Shown here in pieces: positions 13,395-14,258 of a stretch of 14,258 nucleotides of DNA. How positions within the stretch are numbered: position 1 is the stretch's first letter; each line of letters opens with the position of its first letter. The notes under the pieces are model-generated. The model had not been told where the DNA came from. It saw only the letters and a list, made by a program, of their open reading frames with translations, and did not search any database. The translations under genes were made by a program, and so were the position numbers. Origin of the DNA: Sedimentisphaerales bacterium (lineage in GTDB: Bacteria > Planctomycetota > Phycisphaerae > Sedimentisphaerales > SG8-4); contig JAFGCA010000077.1 in assembly GCA_016932895.1 (NCBI GenBank), positions 1 to 14,258 on the forward strand, written 5' to 3'.

Positions 13395-14258
13395 TCAGTC
13401 CGGCAACAGGCCTTCGGCCGCCAGCGCCCTTCTCATTCGCTCTCGACCCTCGTTCGGGACGGGCGTGAGCGGATGACGCGGCGCACCGCCTTTGAAGCCG
13501 CACATGTCAATGGCGGCTTTCACGCCCGCGACGCCCCACGCGCCCGAGACTGCCCGGTTGAGACGTCCCAGCTTGAAGTGCAGCTCCTTCGCTTCGGCGT
13601 ACTTGCCCTCGGAGAACAGGGCGTAGAGCCGCGCGCAAGGTTCGGGCAGGGCGTTGGCCAGGGACACGACCCCGCCGGCGGCGCCGATGTGCAGCGACGG
13701 ATAGAAGAAGTTGATCGAGCCGGCCAGGACGTGGAAGTCGTCGTCGGGGTCCAGTTCCGTCAGGAATCGCGCGGGCCCCGTCGGCGCCGAGTCCTTCATG
13801 CCGACGATGTGCTCGTGTTTGGCCAGGGCCGCGACGGTGGCGGGGGGAACCGTCACACCGCCGGCGAAACCCGGCGCGTTGTAGATCAGTACCGGGATCG
13901 AGATGGAATCGGCGATGCGCTCGTAATAACCGCGCAGCGTGTCACCATCCATGCGCTTGGCGAAGTAGTGGGGCGTCAGCACGCTGACGTAGTCGAATCC
14001 CATCTGCGCGACGACGCGTGATTTCTCGATGGTCTGCTTCGTCGATTCGCAGCCGGTGCCGACCATGACGACCTTGTCGCCTTTCTCGGCGGCGAAGACC
14101 TCGAGGACTTGCATCTGCTCGCGGTCGGTCAGGCTCTTGTACTCGCCGTTGGAGCCCAGCGCGAGGTAGCCGGCCAGCGCGGTCTCGCGCAGCTTCCGCA
14201 GGTTCTCACGCAGGTCTTCCAGCGACACGCTTTCGTCCACGAATGGCGTCACGACGGG
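13395..14258 (-). CDS. DapA/N-acetylneuraminate lyase family aldolase (5'-truncated)
   Basis: The window end cuts this class I aldolase; the last visible codons read PVVTPFVDES, the usual first strand of the family, so only about ten residues are missing. The GTG at 14252 is the Val of this motif and not a start. Counting from it, GSNGEYKSL (33-41), YNAP with the catalytic Tyr at about 124, the Schiff-base Lys in GMKDS at about 153, and GAAGGVVSLAN (190-200) are visible. The family includes dihydrodipicolinate synthase, N-acetylneuraminate lyase and 2-keto-3-deoxy sugar acid aldolases or dehydratases. Pairing with a sugar kinase 30 nt downstream favours sugar-acid catabolism over lysine synthesis, which is inference. 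The C-terminus GAPRHPLTPV is normal for the family. Confidence 0.9.
   Translation of the reverse strand, partial: PVVTPFVDESVSLEDLRENLRKLRETALAGYLALGSNGEYKSLTDREQMQVLEVFAAEKGDKVVMVGTGCESTKQTIEKSRVVAQMGFDYVSVLTPHYFAKRMDGDTLRGYYERIADSISIPVLIYNAPGFAGGVTVPPATVAALAKHEHIVGMKDSAPTGPARFLTELDPDDDFHVLAGSINFFYPSLHIGAAGGVVSLANALPEPCARLYALFSEGKYAEAKELHFKLGRLNRAVSGAWGVAGVKAAIDMCGFKGGAPRHPLTPVPNEGRERMRRALAAEGLLPD

Noticed and set aside
1..14258. tRNA, rRNA, CRISPR array, transposase or integrase
   Set aside because: I looked through the intergenic gaps on both strands and found no cloverleaf with CCA-proximal features, no regularly spaced repeats and no recombinase motif.

Overview
The window is GC-rich in its metabolic genes (about 58-65% in lines I counted by hand) and dense with sugar-metabolism genes. 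Many products are secreted: three carbohydrate-active proteins and a nitrilase-fold hydrolase begin with signal peptides. Glycosidases with an N-terminal DUF5060 domain, a GH117-like protein, a four-carbon acid sugar kinase, an FGGY kinase and a DapA-family aldolase fit a polysaccharide-degrading bacterium of the Planctomycetota-Verrucomicrobiota-Lentisphaerota group. I would guess a planctomycete of the Phycisphaerae type. That placement is inferred from gene content; no marker gene is present. I see no tRNA, rRNA, CRISPR array or transposase.

Layout. Bases 1-189 are non-coding and hold two inverted repeats built alike (arms of 10 and 13 bp, each with an 8-nt spacer). Bases 190-4289 are a tight minus-strand operon, transcribed in the order secreted glycosidase, secreted nitrilase-fold hydrolase, four-carbon acid sugar kinase (gap 12 nt, then an ATGA overlap). 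Divergent from it, 4628-5767 is a two-gene plus-strand cassette of lower GC: a NYN-domain (PIN-like RNase fold) protein followed by a GIY-YIG nuclease-fold protein. After a 306-nt gap without a convincing gene comes a YbdG-type mechanosensitive channel on the minus strand (6074-7321).

Divergent from the channel is a second DUF5060 glycosidase (7754-9421, plus) with a good promoter and Shine-Dalgarno. Its stop overlaps, tail to tail, a 79-residue membrane protein (9418-9657, minus) lying downstream of a GH117-like secreted glycosidase (9723-10751, minus). Two small membrane-protein genes follow (11097-11799, minus). Next is an FGGY sugar kinase (12021-13364, minus), preceded by a DapA-family lyase/aldolase cut by the window end (13395-14258, minus).

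How the parts may work together (inference). Secreted glycosidases release sugars from a polysaccharide. The kinases and the DapA-family enzyme would then process sugars or sugar acids in the cytoplasm. The NYN/GIY-YIG pair and the small membrane proteins do not belong to this metabolism.

The most interesting items are the NYN + GIY-YIG cassette and a dispersed repeat of about 83 bp. The repeat occurs once upstream of each of two secreted glycosidase genes, in the same orientation to the gene. A third, decayed copy keeps its central hairpin through changed base pairs.
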